The translations under genes and the position numbers were made by a program. The notes under the pieces are model-generated. The model ran no database searches. It saw nothing but the letters and a program-made list of their open reading frames with translations, and was not told the DNA's origin. Below are positions 49,805 through 60,609 of a stretch of 64,000 bases of DNA, piece after piece. The stretch lies in assembly GCA_017569285.1 (NCBI GenBank), contig CP069419.1, forward strand, positions 1,550,001 to 1,614,000, read 5' to 3'. The number at the start of each line of letters is the position of its first letter. Positions within the stretch are counted from its first letter, which is position 1. Source of the stretch: Clostridiales bacterium (GTDB taxonomy: Bacteria; Bacillota; Clostridia; Christensenellales; Aristaeellaceae).

Positions 49805-51139
49805 ATGAACGAACCCACCCTGCTGCCGGAAGAAACGCCGAACCCGGCCGGCCAGCCGCTGGCAGCCCGGATGCGTCCGGCCACGCTGGATGAAATTGCC
49901 GGCCAGCGGCATCTGCTGGGCCCGGGGAAGGTGCTGCGCCGCCTGATCGAGTCGGACGTCATTACCTCCATGATCTTCTGGGGTCCTCCCGGCGTCGGCA
50001 AAACCACGATTGCCCGGGTCATCGCCCTGCGGACCAAGGCCGCGTTCATCGATTTCTCCGCCGTCACCAGCGGCATCAGGGAAATCCGCCAGGTCATGCA
50101 GCAAGCGGAAGAAAACCGTGTCTACGGCGCACGGACGATCGTCTTTGTGGACGAAATCCACCGCTTCAACAAAGCCCAGCAGGATGCCTTCCTTCCCTTT
50201 GTGGAAAAGGGCAGCATCGTGCTCATCGGCGCAACCACCGAAAACCCTTCCTTCGAGGTTAACAGCGCGCTTCTGTCCCGCTGCAAGGTCTTTGTGCTGC
50301 AGGCCCTCAGCCGGGAGGATATCCTGTCCCTGCTCCGCCGGGCCCTCACGGATGAGCGCGGTTTCGGGCGGGACCACGTCACGATCAGCGAAAAAGCCCT
50401 GGACGCCATCGCCGGCTTCTGCAACGGAGATGCCCGCAGCGCCCTGAGCACGCTGGAGATGGTCGTCCTCAACGGCGAAGCCGGGGAAACCGGAATCCAT
50501 GTGACGGATGAGATCGTCGCCCAGTGCCTCAGCCGGAAAAACCTCATGTACGACAAGGACGGCGAGGAGCATTACAACCTTATCTCCGCCCTGCATAAAT
50601 CCATGCGCAATTCCGATCCCGATGCCGCCGTCTACTGGATGATGCGGATGCTCGAGGGCGGCGAAGATCCGCTGTACATCGCGCGGCGGGTGCTGCGCTT
50701 TGCTGCCGAGGATGTCGGCCTGGCCGATCCGCGGGCCATGGAGGTTGCGGTGGCCGCCTACCAGGCCTGCCATTTCATCGGGGTGCCAGAATGCAACGTG
50801 CACCTGGCGGAAGCCGTGGTTTACATGTCCCTGGCGTCCAAGTCCAACGCGATGGAAATTGCCACCATGGAGGCAAAGGAAGCCATCGAGAAGGAGCCGG
50901 ACGCACCGGTTCCGCTCGTCATCCGCAACGCCCCCACCACCCTGATGAAAAACCTGTCCTACGGCAAGGGTTACCAGTACGCGCATGACTATGAGGAAAA
51001 GATCACGGCCATGCAGTGCCTGCCTGATGCCCTGAAGGACCGGAAGTTCTACCACCCCACCACCCAGGGGCTGGAAGCCAAATATAAGGAACGCCTCGAA
51101 CAGATCGAAGCCTGGAAGAAAGAACATAGGGGTAAATAA
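49805..51139 (+). CDS. rarA: Replication-associated recombination protein RarA (MgsA)
   Basis: 444 residues. AAA+ ATPase acting at stalled forks, related to clamp loaders. LAARMRPATLDEIAGQRHLLGPGKVLRRLIE is the family opening; Walker A WGPPGVGKTTIARVI, Walker B VDEIHRFNKAQQDAFLPF, sensor 1 LIGATTENPSFEVNSALLSRCKVF, and the C-terminal tetramerisation domain DPDAAVYWMMRMLEGGEDPLYIARR. ATG at 49805 follows CGGAGG by 7 bases. Convergent with fhs across a shared terminator. Confidence 0.96.
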   Translation: MNEPTLLPEETPNPAGQPLAARMRPATLDEIAGQRHLLGPGKVLRRLIESDVITSMIFWGPPGVGKTTIARVIALRTKAAFIDFSAVTSGIREIRQVMQQAEENRVYGARTIVFVDEIHRFNKAQQDAFLPFVEKGSIVLIGATTENPSFEVNSALLSRCKVFVLQALSREDILSLLRRALTDERGFGRDHVTISEKALDAIAGFCNGDARSALSTLEMVVLNGEAGETGIHVTDEIVAQCLSRKNLMYDKDGEEHYNLISALHKSMRNSDPDAAVYWMMRMLEGGEDPLYIARRVLRFAAEDVGLADPRAMEVAVAAYQACHFIGVPECNVHLAEAVVYMSLASKSNAMEIATMEAKEAIEKEPDAPVPLVIRNAPTTLMKNLSYGKGYQYAHDYEEKITAMQCLPDALKDRKFYHPTTQGLEAKYKERLEQIEAWKKEHRGK

Positions 51140-51157
51140 TCTGTCCGAACATCACAA

Positions 51158-51187
51158 AAGGCACACGCGCCGAAGCGCGTGTGCCTT
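51158..51187. terminator. Terminator shared by rarA and the purine operon
   Basis: Perfect 12-bp stem (51158-51169 with 51176-51187), loop CCGAAG; T-rich on the plus side, AAAA then mixed on the other. Confidence 0.8.
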
Positions 51188-51202
51188 GCTTTATATCTGC
51201 GA

Positions 51203-52882
51203 TCAGAACAGGCCGGTGATCTTGCCGGTGTTCTCGTCCACGTCGATGCGTTCCGCCGCCGGGGACTTCGGCAGGCCGGGCATCGTCATGATCTCGCCGG
51301 TCAGTGCGACCAGGAAGCCGGCGCCTGCGGAAACCTTCAGGTTGCGGACGGTCACGGTGAATCCTTCCGGTGCGCCCAGCAGGGCGGGATCGTCGGAGAA
51401 GGAGTACTGCGTCTTGGCCACGCAGATGGGGAGCTTGTCAAAGCCCAGCTCGGTCAGCCGTTCCGCCTGCTTCTTCGCCGCAGGAGTCAGGGCAACGCCG
51501 GCGCCGCCGTAGATCTTCTTCGTCACGGCTTCCAGCTTCTCCTCAATGCTCATATCCAGGTCATAGCTGAAGGTGAAGTTGCCCTTCTCCTCCTCGCACA
51601 GCCGGACCACTTCGCGGGCCAGCTCCTCGCCGCCCTTGCCGCCTTCCGCCCACACGGTGCTCAGCACGGTGTTGACGCCCAGCTCGCGGCACTTCTTCAC
51701 GATGAAATCGATCTCCGCGTCGGTGTCCGTCGGGAAGCGGTTGATCGCCACCACGCAGGGCAGCTGGTAAACGGTCGTGATATTGTTCACATGGCGCAGC
51801 AGGTTCGGGATACCCTTCTCCAGGGCCGCCAGGTCCTCGGTGGCCAGCTGCTTCTTGTCCAGGCCGCCGTGCATCTTCAGTGCGCGCACCGTGCCGACCA
51901 CGACCACCGCGTCGGGGGTCAGGCCCGCCATCCGGCACTTGATGTCCAGGAACTTCTCCGCGCCCAGGTCGGCACCGAAGCCGGCTTCCGTCACGGTATA
52001 GTCGCCCATCCGCATCGCCATGCGGGTCGCCATCACAGAGTTGCATCCGTGGGCAATATTCGCGAACGGTCCGCCGTGAACGAACGCGGGAGTGCCTTCC
52101 AGCGTCTGCACCAGGTTCGGCTTCAGCGCGTCGCGCAGCAGGGCCGCCATGGCGCCGGTCGCCTTCAGGTCGCCGGCGGTCACGGGCTTGTCGTCATAGG
52201 TGTACGCCACGATGATCCGGCTCAGGCGTTTCTTCAGGTCCGCCATATCGCTGGCGAGGCAGAACACCGCCATGATCTCGCTGGCCACGGTGATATCAAA
52301 GCCGTCCTCACGCGGAACGCCGTTTGCCTTGCCGCCGAGGCCGTCCACCACAAACCGCAGCTGCCGGTCATTCATGTCCACGCAGCGCTTCCAGGTGATC
52401 TTCTTCACGTCGATTCCCAGGGCATTTCCCTGCTGGATATGGTTGTCCAGCATAGCCGCCAGCAGGTTGTTCGCCGCGCCGATGGCATGGAAATCGCCGG
52501 TGAAATGCAGGTTGATATCCTCCATGGGCACGACCTGGGCATAGCCGCCGCCGGCGGCGCCGCCCTTGACGCCGAACACCGGGCCCAGGCTGGGCTCGCG
52601 CAGCGCCACGGTTACGTCCTTGCCGATCCGGCTCAGGCCGTCAGCCAGGCCGATCGTGGTCGTGGTCTTGCCTTCTCCGGCGGGAGTCGGCGTGATCGCG
52701 GTCACCAGCACCAGCTTGCCGGGCTTCCGGTCGGTCTCGGTGATCAGGGCGGGATCGATCTTGGCTTTGTAGCGGCCGTACTGCTCGATGTACTTCTCAT
52801 CGACATGGGCCTTTTTCGCAATCTCGGTAATGGGCTGCATTTTGCACTGCTGTGCAATCTCAATGTCGGTAAGGTATGCCAT
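51203..52882 (-). CDS. fhs: Formate-tetrahydrofolate ligase
   Basis: 559 residues. ATP-dependent formation of 10-formyl-THF from formate and THF. P-loop [16 protein letters not shown]; also [31 protein letters not shown] and the C-terminal [20 protein letters not shown] block are intact. It ends the purine operon, 31 bases after purL, so it likely serves the two formyl-transfer steps (PurN and AICAR formyltransferase) rather than acetogenesis alone. No other Wood-Ljungdahl genes are in the window. Confidence 0.97.
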   Translation of the reverse strand: MAYLTDIEIAQQCKMQPITEIAKKAHVDEKYIEQYGRYKAKIDPALITETDRKPGKLVLVTAITPTPAGEGKTTTTIGLADGLSRIGKDVTVALREPSLGPVFGVKGGAAGGGYAQVVPMEDINLHFTGDFHAIGAANNLLAAMLDNHIQQGNALGIDVKKITWKRCVDMNDRQLRFVVDGLGGKANGVPREDGFDITVASEIMAVFCLASDMADLKKRLSRIIVAYTYDDKPVTAGDLKATGAMAALLRDALKPNLVQTLEGTPAFVHGGPFANIAHGCNSVMATRMAMRMGDYTVTEAGFGADLGAEKFLDIKCRMAGLTPDAVVVVGTVRALKMHGGLDKKQLATEDLAALEKGIPNLLRHVNNITTVYQLPCVVAINRFPTDTDAEIDFIVKKCRELGVNTVLSTVWAEGGKGGEELAREVVRLCEEEKGNFTFSYDLDMSIEEKLEAVTKKIYGGAGVALTPAAKKQAERLTELGFDKLPICVAKTQYSFSDDPALLGAPEGFTVTVRNLKVSAGAGFLVALTGEIMTMPGLPKSPAAERIDVDENTGKITGLF

Positions 52883-52913
52883 GGTCTGCCTCCTTGTTAT
52901 GGTTCGTTGGTTC

Positions 52914-55900
52914 TCATCCTTTGAAATATTTCACTGCGGATTCAAACATCCGGATATCGTAATTGCCGGGTACATTCTTATACAGTCCGGCGCCGACACG
53001 CTCGCTGTGGCCCATCTTGCCGAATACACGGCCATCAGGGCTCGTGATGCCCTCAATTGCCATGCGGCTGCCGTTCGGGTTGAAGCGCACATCCATCGTC
53101 GCGTTGCCGTCCAGGTCTACATACTGCGTGGCAACCTGCCCGTTTTCGATCAGGCGGGCAATCGTCGCGTCATCTGCGAGGAAACGGCCTTCGCCGTGGC
53201 TGATCGGTACGGAGTAAATATCCCCGACCTGGGTTCCCTGCAGCCAGGGGCTGCGGTTGCTCGCGATCCGGGTCCGCACCATGCGGCTCTGGTGGCGGCC
53301 GATGATGTTGAAGGTCAGCGTCGGGCAGGTCTCATCCGTGTCGATGATCTTTCCGAAGGGCACCAGTCCCAGCTTGATCAGGGCCTGGAAGCCGTTGCAG
53401 ATACCGCACATCAGGCCGTCGCGCTTCTCCAGCAGCTCGGTCACACCCTCGCGGACCGCCTGGTTCCGGAAGAACGCGGTAATGAACTTGGCGCTGCCGT
53501 CCGGTTCGTCGCCGCCGCTGAAGCCGCCGGGGATAAAGATCGCCTGGCTCCGGCCGATTTCGCGGGCGAAATCCTCCACGCTGCGGGCAATGCCTTCCGC
53601 CGTCAGGTTGTTGATCACCATGATGCGGGCATCCGCGCCGGCATCCCGGACCGCCCGGGCGCTGTCATATTCGCAGTTTGTTCCGGGGAACGCGGGAATC
53701 AGAATCCGCGGCCGCGCGGTCTTCACCGCAGGCGCCGCCCAGCTTTCCGCCGGGAAGGAAATATTCTCCGCCTTCTCATCCGGTGTCGGAATATTGCAGG
53801 GATATACGGATTCCAGCTTGTCTTCCCACAGGCACTGCAGGCTGGCCAGGGAAATGCTTTCGTCGCCCAGGGTCAGTCTGCCGTCGTCCGTCACTTCGCC
53901 CAGCAGCCGGCCGGCTTCCGCGTCATCCGTCTCCACCAGGAAGTCGCCGTAGCGGTAGCAGGTCAGCTCATCGACCGTCCAGCCCTCCGCGTAGCGGACG
54001 CCCAGGCCGTTGCCAAAGCTCATCTTCATGACCGCCTCGGCGATTCCGCCGAGTCCCGGCGTAAAGCAGGCATATACCTTGCCTTCCCGGGCCAGCTTTG
54101 TCACCTTGTCAAAGGTGGCCAGCAGGGATGCCGTATCCGGCAGTCCGTCTGCGTTGGTTTCCGTGTGCAGCAGCACCAGCTTGTGGCCGGCCTGCTTGGT
54201 TTCCGGGGAAATGATGTCGCCGGTCTTCGCCATGGTCACCGCGAAGGAGACCAGTGTCGGCGGAACGTCCAGCTTCTCAAAGGAGCCGCTCATGGAGTCC
54301 TTGCCGCCGATGGCGCCGATTCCCAGCGCCTTCTGGGCTTCAAAGGCACCCAGCAGGGCCGCCAGGGGCTTGCCCCAGCGCCGTCCGTCCTTCCCGGGCT
54401 TCTCAAAGTATTCCTGGAAGGTCAGGTATACGTCACTGAACTCCGCGCCGGAGGCAATCAGCTTGCTCACGGATTCCACCACCGCCAGGTAGGCGCCGTG
54501 GTAGGGGCTCTTTTCCGTGATAAAGGGGTTGTATCCCCAGGCCATCAGGGAGCAGTCGTCGGTATGCTTCTGCTCCATGCTTACCTTCTGTACCATCGCC
54601 TGCACGGGGGTCAGCTGGTTCTTTCCGCCGAAGGGCATCATCACGCTGCCCGCGCCGATGGTGGAGTCAAACCGCTCGCCCAGGCCGCGCTTGGAGCACA
54701 TATTCAGGTCCGTGGCCATGGCCTTCATATTGTCGGTGAAGCTTCCGGAAACCTTCCGCTGCCAGTCTTCCGGCTTTGCGGGGTTGATCCGGATATGCTT
54801 CGGCGCACCGTTGGAATTCAGGAATTCGCGGCTGATATCCACGATGGTCTTACCGTTCCAGTTCATCCGCAGCCGCGGCTCTTCCTTCACGACCGCCACC
54901 GGGCAGGCCTGCAGGTTCTCCTCACCGGCCAGCTTCAGGAACGCATCCACGTCTTCCGCCGCAACCACAACGGCCATCCGTTCCTGGCTTTCGGAAATCG
55001 CCAGTTCCGTGCCGTCCAGTCCTTCGTACTTCTTCGGCACCGCGTTCAGGTTGATTTCCAGCCCGTCCGCCAGCTCGCCGATGGCGACGCTCACGCCGCC
55101 CGCGCCGAAGTCATTGCACCGCTTGATCATCCGGCAGGCATCGCCGTTCCGGAACAGGCGCTGCAGCTTGCGCTCCTCAGGTGCGTTGCCCTTCTGGACC
55201 TCCGCACCGCAGGTCTCCACGCTGTGGGCGTTATGCGCCTTGGAGGAGCCCGTCGCGCCGCCGATGCCGTCGCGTCCGGTGCTTCCGCCCAGCAGGATCA
55301 CCACGTCTCCGGGGGCCGGACGCTCCCGGCGGACGTTTTCCGCCGGCGCCGCCGCGATCACCGCGCCGATTTCCATGCGCTTCGCGGCATAGCCGGGATG
55401 GTAAATCTCATCCACAATACCGGTCGCCAGGCCGATCTGGTTGCCGTAGGAGGCATATCCGGCCGCCGCCGTGGAAACCAGCTTGCGCTGCGGCAGCTTA
55501 CCGGGAATCGTTTCGCTCACGGGCACGGTCGGGTCGGCCGCGCCGGTCACGCGCATCGCGCCGTAGACATAGGCCCGGCCGCTCAACGGGTCGCGGATCG
55601 CGCCGCCGATGCAGGTAGCCGCGCCGCCGAAGGGTTCAATCTCCGTCGGATGGTTGTGGGTTTCATTCTTAAACAGCAGCAGCCAGGGCTCTTTCTTCCC
55701 GTCGGCTTCCACTTCGATCTTGACCGTGCAGGCATTGATTTCTTCGCTCTCATCCAGCTTCGGCAGTTTGCCGTTCGCTTTCAGCCAGCGCACCGCCACG
55801 GTGGCGATGTCCATCAGGCAGACCGGCTTGGTCCGGCCCAGCTCCTTCCGCACCGCCAGGTAATCCGCGTATGCCTTCTCCAGCACCGGATCCTCAAAGG

Positions 55901-56603
55901 TGACCCCGTCGATCTCCGTCAGGAAGGTGGTGTGGCGGCAGTGGTCGCTCCAGTAGGTGTCCAGCATCCGGATCTCGGTAATGGTGGGCTCCCGCTTCTC
56001 GCTCCGGAAGTATTCCTGGCAGAACGCGATATCGTCCGCGTCCATGGCCAGGCCATAGCTTTCCACAAAGCGCTCCAGGCCGGCCCGGTCCAGCGCGGTA
56101 AAGCCGTCCAGCGTGGCCACTTCCGTGGGCACAGCGTATTCAGCCTTCAGCGTGGCGGGCTTTTCCAGCGAAGCTTCCCGGGCTTCCACCGGGTTGATCA
56201 CATACTTCTTGATCTCCGCGATTTCCGCGTCTCCCAGGTTCCCGTACAGCACGTACAGGCGCGCGCTGTGAATCAGCGGCCGTTCGCCCTGGCTGATGAT
56301 CTGGATGCACTGGGCCGCGGAGTCCGCCCGCTGGTCAAACTGGCCGGGCAGGTATTCCACCGCGAAAACCGTCGCGCCTTCCGTATCCACCGCGGTCGTC
56401 GCGATGTCGAGCTGCGGCTCGGAGAATACGGTCTTCACCGCGTAATTGAACAGCTCTTCCGAAATGTTCTCCGCGTCATAGCGGTTCAGCAGCCGGACCT
56501 TCTCCAGGCCCTGGATGCCCAGCAGCGTTTTCGCGTCATTCTCCAGTGCCCGGGCTTCGTTGTCCAGGCCGGGTTTCTTTTCCACAAATATTCTGTAGAC
56601 CAT
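52914..56603 (-). CDS. purL: Phosphoribosylformylglycinamidine synthase, large single-chain type
   Basis: 1229 residues. Converts FGAR to FGAM with glutamine and ATP. N-terminal PurS-like and linker region, two PurM-like ATP-binding halves ([18 protein letters not shown] with [32 protein letters not shown], and [24 protein letters not shown]) and a C-terminal class I glutaminase domain: [31 protein letters not shown], nucleophile in [16 protein letters not shown] and final PISHGEGRF. All parts are present in one chain, as in some Clostridia and Proteobacteria, so separate purS and purQ are not needed. 28 bases after purD. Confidence 0.97.
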   Translation of the reverse strand: MVYRIFVEKKPGLDNEARALENDAKTLLGIQGLEKVRLLNRYDAENISEELFNYAVKTVFSEPQLDIATTAVDTEGATVFAVEYLPGQFDQRADSAAQCIQIISQGERPLIHSARLYVLYGNLGDAEIAEIKKYVINPVEAREASLEKPATLKAEYAVPTEVATLDGFTALDRAGLERFVESYGLAMDADDIAFCQEYFRSEKREPTITEIRMLDTYWSDHCRHTTFLTEIDGVTFEDPVLEKAYADYLAVRKELGRTKPVCLMDIATVAVRWLKANGKLPKLDESEEINACTVKIEVEADGKKEPWLLLFKNETHNHPTEIEPFGGAATCIGGAIRDPLSGRAYVYGAMRVTGAADPTVPVSETIPGKLPQRKLVSTAAAGYASYGNQIGLATGIVDEIYHPGYAAKRMEIGAVIAAAPAENVRRERPAPGDVVILLGGSTGRDGIGGATGSSKAHNAHSVETCGAEVQKGNAPEERKLQRLFRNGDACRMIKRCNDFGAGGVSVAIGELADGLEINLNAVPKKYEGLDGTELAISESQERMAVVVAAEDVDAFLKLAGEENLQACPVAVVKEEPRLRMNWNGKTIVDISREFLNSNGAPKHIRINPAKPEDWQRKVSGSFTDNMKAMATDLNMCSKRGLGERFDSTIGAGSVMMPFGGKNQLTPVQAMVQKVSMEQKHTDDCSLMAWGYNPFITEKSPYHGAYLAVVESVSKLIASGAEFSDVYLTFQEYFEKPGKDGRRWGKPLAALLGAFEAQKALGIGAIGGKDSMSGSFEKLDVPPTLVSFAVTMAKTGDIISPETKQAGHKLVLLHTETNADGLPDTASLLATFDKVTKLAREGKVYACFTPGLGGIAEAVMKMSFGNGLGVRYAEGWTVDELTCYRYGDFLVETDDAEAGRLLGEVTDDGRLTLGDESISLASLQCLWEDKLESVYPCNIPTPDEKAENISFPAESWAAPAVKTARPRILIPAFPGTNCEYDSARAVRDAGADARIMVINNLTAEGIARSVEDFAREIGRSQAIFIPGGFSGGDEPDGSAKFITAFFRNQAVREGVTELLEKRDGLMCGICNGFQALIKLGLVPFGKIIDTDETCPTLTFNIIGRHQSRMVRTRIASNRSPWLQGTQVGDIYSVPISHGEGRFLADDATIARLIENGQVATQYVDLDGNATMDVRFNPNGSRMAIEGITSPDGRVFGKMGHSERVGAGLYKNVPGNYDIRMFESAVKYFKG

Positions 56604-56631
56604 AATGTCTCTCCTGATTGCTGTGCTTTTT

Positions 56632-57891
56632 TCAGGCGTTCAGCGCCCGTGCCGCGATATCCCGCCGGCAGTACTTGTTTTCAAACTCAATCCGGTCCGC
56701 CATCGCGTAGGCTTCGTCGCGCGCTTCCTGCAGGGTTCCCGCCACCGCGGTCACACCCAGCACCCGCCCGCCGGAAGTCACCAGTTTTCCGTCTTTTTCC
56801 GCGGCGCCCGCCACATACACATGGGGCAGCACATCCGCCGGAATCGTGATCTCATATCCCTTGCTGTAGGAAACCGGATACCCGGCGGAAGCCAGCACCA
56901 CGCAGCACGCGTTCGCGTCACGGAACTTCACTTCGCACTCCGCCAGCTTCCCGGCCGTCACCGCCTGCATCACCGTCAGCAGGTCGCTTTCCAGCAGGGG
57001 CAGCACCACCTGGGTTTCGGGGTCGCCGAAACGGCAGTTGTACTCAATCACCTTCGGCCCGTCCTTCGTAATCATCAGGCCGAAGTACAGGCAGCCGCGG
57101 AACTCACGGCCTTCCGCCTTCATCGCCCGGATCGTGGGCAGGAAAATCGTTTCCATGCACTGCGCAGCCACCGCGTCGGTGTAGAAGGGGTTCGGCGCCA
57201 CCGTGCCCATACCGCCGGTATTCGGGCCGGTATCGCCGTCCCCGGCGCGCTTGTGGTCCATGCTGGAAATCATCGGCACCACAGTGGTTCCGTCCGTGAA
57301 GCTCAGCACGGAAACCTCCGGCCCTTCCAGATACTCTTCGATCACAATCTGGTCGCCGCTCGCGCCGAATTTCTTGTCCTCCATGGCCTCGCGCACGGCA
57401 GCTTCCGCATCCTCCCGGGTCATGGCCACGGTCACGCCCTTTCCCAGGGCCAGGCCGTCCGCCTTCACCACCGTGGGAATCGGCGCTTCCTTCAGGTACT
57501 CCAGCGCATCTTCCGCGTTGTCAAACACCCGGTATTCCGCGGTCGGAATGCCGTATTTCTTCATCAGGTCCTTGGAGAACACCTTGCTGCCTTCAATGAT
57601 GGCCGCGTTCTTCCGGGGCCCGAAGCAGGGAATCCCGATTGCTTCCAGCGCATCCACGCAGCCCAGCACCAGCGGATCATCCGGTGCGACCACCGCGTAA
57701 TCCACGGGGTTTTCCTTCGCGAAGCGGACAATTCCGTCAATGTCGGTCGCCTTGATCGGCACGCAGGTCGCGTCCGCCGCGATGCCGCCGTTTCCCGGCA
57801 GGGCCCAGATGGTATCCACCGCGGGATTCTCCCGCAGCTTTTTGATAATGGCATGTTCACGGCCGCCGCCGCCAATCACCATCAGCTTCAT
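56632..57891 (-). CDS. purD: Phosphoribosylamine-glycine ligase
   Basis: 419 residues. GAR synthetase, ATP-grasp enzyme. N-terminal MKLMVIGGGGREHAIIKKLRENP, ATP-binding PTVVKADGLALGKGVTVA, EEYLEGPEVSVLSFTDG and metal-binding RFGDPETQVVLPLLESD. Follows the structured repeat copy B after the AICAR formyltransferase gene. Ribosome-binding site AGGACAG-like; ATG is standard. Confidence 0.96.
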   Translation of the reverse strand: MKLMVIGGGGREHAIIKKLRENPAVDTIWALPGNGGIAADATCVPIKATDIDGIVRFAKENPVDYAVVAPDDPLVLGCVDALEAIGIPCFGPRKNAAIIEGSKVFSKDLMKKYGIPTAEYRVFDNAEDALEYLKEAPIPTVVKADGLALGKGVTVAMTREDAEAAVREAMEDKKFGASGDQIVIEEYLEGPEVSVLSFTDGTTVVPMISSMDHKRAGDGDTGPNTGGMGTVAPNPFYTDAVAAQCMETIFLPTIRAMKAEGREFRGCLYFGLMITKDGPKVIEYNCRFGDPETQVVLPLLESDLLTVMQAVTAGKLAECEVKFRDANACCVVLASAGYPVSYSKGYEITIPADVLPHVYVAGAAEKDGKLVTSGGRVLGVTAVAGTLQEARDEAYAMADRIEFENKYCRRDIAARALNA

Positions 57892-57932
57892 ATTCTGTCC
57901 TCGCTATGATTTATTGAATTTCACCATGCAGT

Positions 57933-58035
57933 GCGATCGCTGTTACCCATTCCCGCATCGCCTGCGGCTCGCGGGAATGGACAGCTGTAGCACGGGAGCC
58001 ATTCGCCGCGCTGAAGCGCGGATGGCTCTCCGTCA
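57933..58035 (-). repeat. Dispersed two-hairpin repeat, copy B (after AICAR formyltransferase)
   Basis: About 100 bases, homologous to 34378-34480 and in the same orientation relative to its upstream gene. On the minus strand it begins at the TGA stop and forms hairpin 1, AGCCAT/ATGGCT with CCGCGC-TTCA-GCGCGG, and hairpin 2, GCTGT and CCATTCCCGC with GCGGGAATGG and ACAGC. Stem bases differ from copy A in pairs (ACGCGC/GCGCGT to CCGCGC/GCGCGG; GCCGT/ACGGC to GCTGT/ACAGC), keeping the fold, while the TTCA loop and GCTACAGC are conserved. Confidence 0.87.
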
Positions 58036-59217
58036 ATGATGGAACAGCCGCATGTGAGTGAAGCACATGGTCATGCCGTACTTGTCGGCACATTCGATCA
58101 CGGCGTCATCGCGGATGGATCCGCCGGGCTCGGCGATGTACTTCACGCCGCTGCGGTACGCACGTTCGATGTTGTCGCTGAAGGGGAAGAACGCGTCGGA
58201 GCCCAGGGCCACATTCTGGCGGGTGCTCAGGAAGGCTTTCTTCTCCGCATCGGTCAGGGGCGCCGGCTGGGTCTCAAAGTACTTCTGCCAGTTGCCGTCC
58301 GCACAGACGTCTTCTTCGTTCTGGTTGATATAGCCGTCGATCACGTTGTCGCGCTCCGGCCGGCCCAGGTCCGCCCGGAAGGGCAGGTTCAGGACCTTCT
58401 CATGCTGCCGCAGGAACCAGGTATCCGCCTTGGAGCCCGCCAGCCGCGTGCAGTGGATGCGGCTCTGCTGGCCGGCGCCCACGCCGATGGCCTGTCCGTC
58501 CACCGCGTAGCACACGGAGTTGGACTGGGTATATTTCAGGGTGATCAGGGCGATGATCAGGTCGCGTGCCGCGGAATCCGGCAGTTCCTTGTTCTTCGTC
58601 ACGATCTCGCTCAGCAGCGCCCGGTTGATTTCGAAGTTGTTCCGGCCCTGTTCAAAGGTGATGCCGAACACCTGCTTGCGCTCCTGGGCTTCCGGTACAT
58701 AGTTCGGATCAATCTGCACGATGTTGTAGTTGCCCTTGCGCTTGGTCTTCAGGATCTCCAGGGCTTCAGGCTCGTAACCGGGGGCGATCACACCGTCGGA
58801 AACTTCGCGCTTCAGCATCTTCGCGGTGGTCACGTCGCACACGTCGCTCATCGCCACCCAGTCACCGAAGGAGCACATCCGGTCGGTGCCGCGGGCACGG
58901 GCATAGGCGCACGCCAGGGGGGAATCATCCAGGCCTTCGATATCATCCACAAAGCAGGCCTTTTTCAGGTCATCGCTCAGCGGAATGCCAACCGCGGCAG
59001 AGGTGGGGCTCACATGCTTGAAGGAGGTGACCGCGGGCAGTCCCAGCGCTTCCTTCAGCTCCTTGACCAGCTGCCAGGAGTTGAACGCGTCGAGGAAGTT
59101 GATGTAGCCCGGACGGCCGGACAGGATCTGGATCGGCAGCTCGCTGCCGTCGTTCATGTAGATTTTCGCGGGCTTCTGGTTGGGGTTGCAGCCATACTTC
59201 AGTTCAAATTCTTTCAT
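58033..59217 (-). CDS. AICAR formyltransferase, stand-alone (PurH C-terminal type)
   Basis: 394 residues. Transfers formyl from 10-formyl-THF to AICAR. LKYGCNPNQKPAKIYM, SFKHVSPTSAAVGIPL (the K-H catalytic pair), VGAGQQSRIHCTRLAGSKAD and DAFFPFSDNIERAYRSGVKYIAEPGGSIRDD are characteristic. The MGS-like IMP cyclohydrolase half of normal PurH is missing from the N-terminus; the next enzyme upstream in the operon supplies that step. It is a known split form in some Bacteroidota, Clostridia and archaea. Its stop codon lies at the edge of the structured repeat. Confidence 0.94.
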   Translation of the reverse strand: MKEFELKYGCNPNQKPAKIYMNDGSELPIQILSGRPGYINFLDAFNSWQLVKELKEALGLPAVTSFKHVSPTSAAVGIPLSDDLKKACFVDDIEGLDDSPLACAYARARGTDRMCSFGDWVAMSDVCDVTTAKMLKREVSDGVIAPGYEPEALEILKTKRKGNYNIVQIDPNYVPEAQERKQVFGITFEQGRNNFEINRALLSEIVTKNKELPDSAARDLIIALITLKYTQSNSVCYAVDGQAIGVGAGQQSRIHCTRLAGSKADTWFLRQHEKVLNLPFRADLGRPERDNVIDGYINQNEEDVCADGNWQKYFETQPAPLTDAEKKAFLSTRQNVALGSDAFFPFSDNIERAYRSGVKYIAEPGGSIRDDAVIECADKYGMTMCFTHMRLFHH

Positions 59218-59233
59218 GGTCCTGTCTCCTTTA

Positions 59234-59953
59234 TTACTTGTTCTTGTTCACCAGGCGGTTCTCCACAGCGCCGGTTTCGAGGTCCACATAGCGGACATAG
59301 AGGCTGATCTTGTTCTGCTCGTTCAGGGCGTTCCATACGCGCTCGGTCATCTCGTCGATGCAGTCGCAGATGGCGATGCGCTCCGGCTCGCCCTGGAAGG
59401 TCGGAATCGGGTTGCCGTCGCACACATAGGTGTGGAGGAAGTGGCCCAGTCCGCTCTTTGGCGCGTACTTGTAGGTGAAGCGGTTGCATGCGGAGCCTTC
59501 TGCGTCCGCGCTCTTGAGGATGTTCATCTGGTAAGTGAAGTCCCCGTCGGCAAAGGTCAGCATGCCGCTGATGCGGGGGGTAAAGTTCGGGCCGTCGGGC
59601 TCGAATTCACGGCTCTCCAGCGCGCAGCTGAAGCACTTGCCGTCCTTCAGGCCGTCGTAGATCGTATCGGTCTGGTTGCCGTTGGTCACGATCAGGTTAT
59701 TCTCAAACGTCCGGATGGCGGCGTAGATGATCAGGGAAGGATCCTGCACCTTCGCGGCGTCAAAGGGCTCGGTGAACACTTCGCCGTTCTTCTCGGTGAA
59801 GATCCGGTTCCGGCTGTTCTCGCTGCGGCCCATGATGAAGTAGGCCGTCATGGCTTTCTTTCCGTCCGGCGTCTTGCCGATGATGATGCCGCGTCCGGGA
59901 TACGTGTTGTTCTCCAGCAGTTCTTCCGGGGTATTGATGCGATAGATGTCCAT
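59234..59953 (-). CDS. purO: IMP cyclohydrolase, archaeal PurO-like family
   Basis: 239 residues. Closes FAICAR to IMP. MDIYRINTPEELLENNTYPGRGIIIGKTPDGKKAMTAYFIMGRSENSRNRIF fits the PurO (IMP_cyclohyd) family, with the conserved Y-P-G-R-G and G-R-S-x-N-S-R-N-R motifs near the N-terminus. It has no relation to the MGS-fold domain of PurH. Placed 16 bases before the AICAR formyltransferase, so the pair replaces bifunctional PurH. Ribosome-binding site AAGGAGG before ATG. Confidence 0.93.
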   Translation of the reverse strand: MDIYRINTPEELLENNTYPGRGIIIGKTPDGKKAMTAYFIMGRSENSRNRIFTEKNGEVFTEPFDAAKVQDPSLIIYAAIRTFENNLIVTNGNQTDTIYDGLKDGKCFSCALESREFEPDGPNFTPRISGMLTFADGDFTYQMNILKSADAEGSACNRFTYKYAPKSGLGHFLHTYVCDGNPIPTFQGEPERIAICDCIDEMTERVWNALNEQNKISLYVRYVDLETGAVENRLVNKNK

Positions 59954-59975
59954 GTTGTCCTTCTCCTCCTTGTAT

Positions 59976-60590
59976 TTATGCCTTCCGGGCTGCTACTTCC
60001 GCGGAAACCTTCTCCACACTCTGCGGAAGTATAATCCACTCTGCCTGTTCCATCACCCGGCGCTGCAGGATCTCCGGTGTGTCACCGTCCCGGATCTCCA
60101 CAGCCTTCTGGGCAATGATCTCTCCCCCGTCGGGGATCTCGTTTACGAAATGCACCGTCGCGCCGGTTACCTTTACGCCCCGGGCCAGTGCCGCCTCATG
60201 CACCTTCAGTCCGTAGAACCCCGCGCCGCAGAAGCTCGGAATCAGGCTCGGGTGCACATTGATAATCCGGCGGGGGTACCGGGCCGTAAAGTTCTCAGTC
60301 AGGATGCTCAGGAACCCTGCCAGCACGATCAGGTCAATCCGGTTTTCCTCCAGCGCCGCGATCAGCTTCTCCTCGAAGGGAGCCTGTCCGCCGCAGGCCT
60401 TCTTGTTGATCTCCAGGCCCGGGATTCCGGCTTTCGCCGCGCGCTCCAGCGCATAGGCGCCGGCCCGGTCGCTGATGACCACAACCACCTCGCCGTCCGG
60501 GATCTCCCCCCGTGCTCCGGCATCCAGGATCGCCTGCAGGTTGGTTCCGCCGCCGGAAACCAGTACGGCAATACGGGCTTTTCCGCTCAT
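59976..60590 (-). CDS. purN: Phosphoribosylglycinamide formyltransferase PurN
   Basis: 204 residues. GAR to FGAR using 10-formyl-THF. IAVLVSGGGTNLQAILDAG is the phosphate-binding start; NVHPSLIPSFCGAGFYG the folate/active site with catalytic N-H; HFVNEIPDGGEIIAQ holds the last catalytic Asp (usually HFVDE, here HFVNE). I chose the ATG at 60590, 5 bases after GGAGG; an upstream ATG would add MSDRQTEVR but lacks a site. Close to purM (19 bases). Confidence 0.95.
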   Translation of the reverse strand: MSGKARIAVLVSGGGTNLQAILDAGARGEIPDGEVVVVISDRAGAYALERAAKAGIPGLEINKKACGGQAPFEEKLIAALEENRIDLIVLAGFLSILTENFTARYPRRIINVHPSLIPSFCGAGFYGLKVHEAALARGVKVTGATVHFVNEIPDGGEIIAQKAVEIRDGDTPEILQRRVMEQAEWIILPQSVEKVSAEVAARKA

Positions 60591-60609
60591 ACGCACCTCC
60601 GTCTGTCGG

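Noticed and set aside
52788-56849. 1353-codon plus-strand open frame opposite purL
   Set aside because: Antisense shadow of purL; no ribosome-binding site or domain, composition typical of reverse-frame translation.
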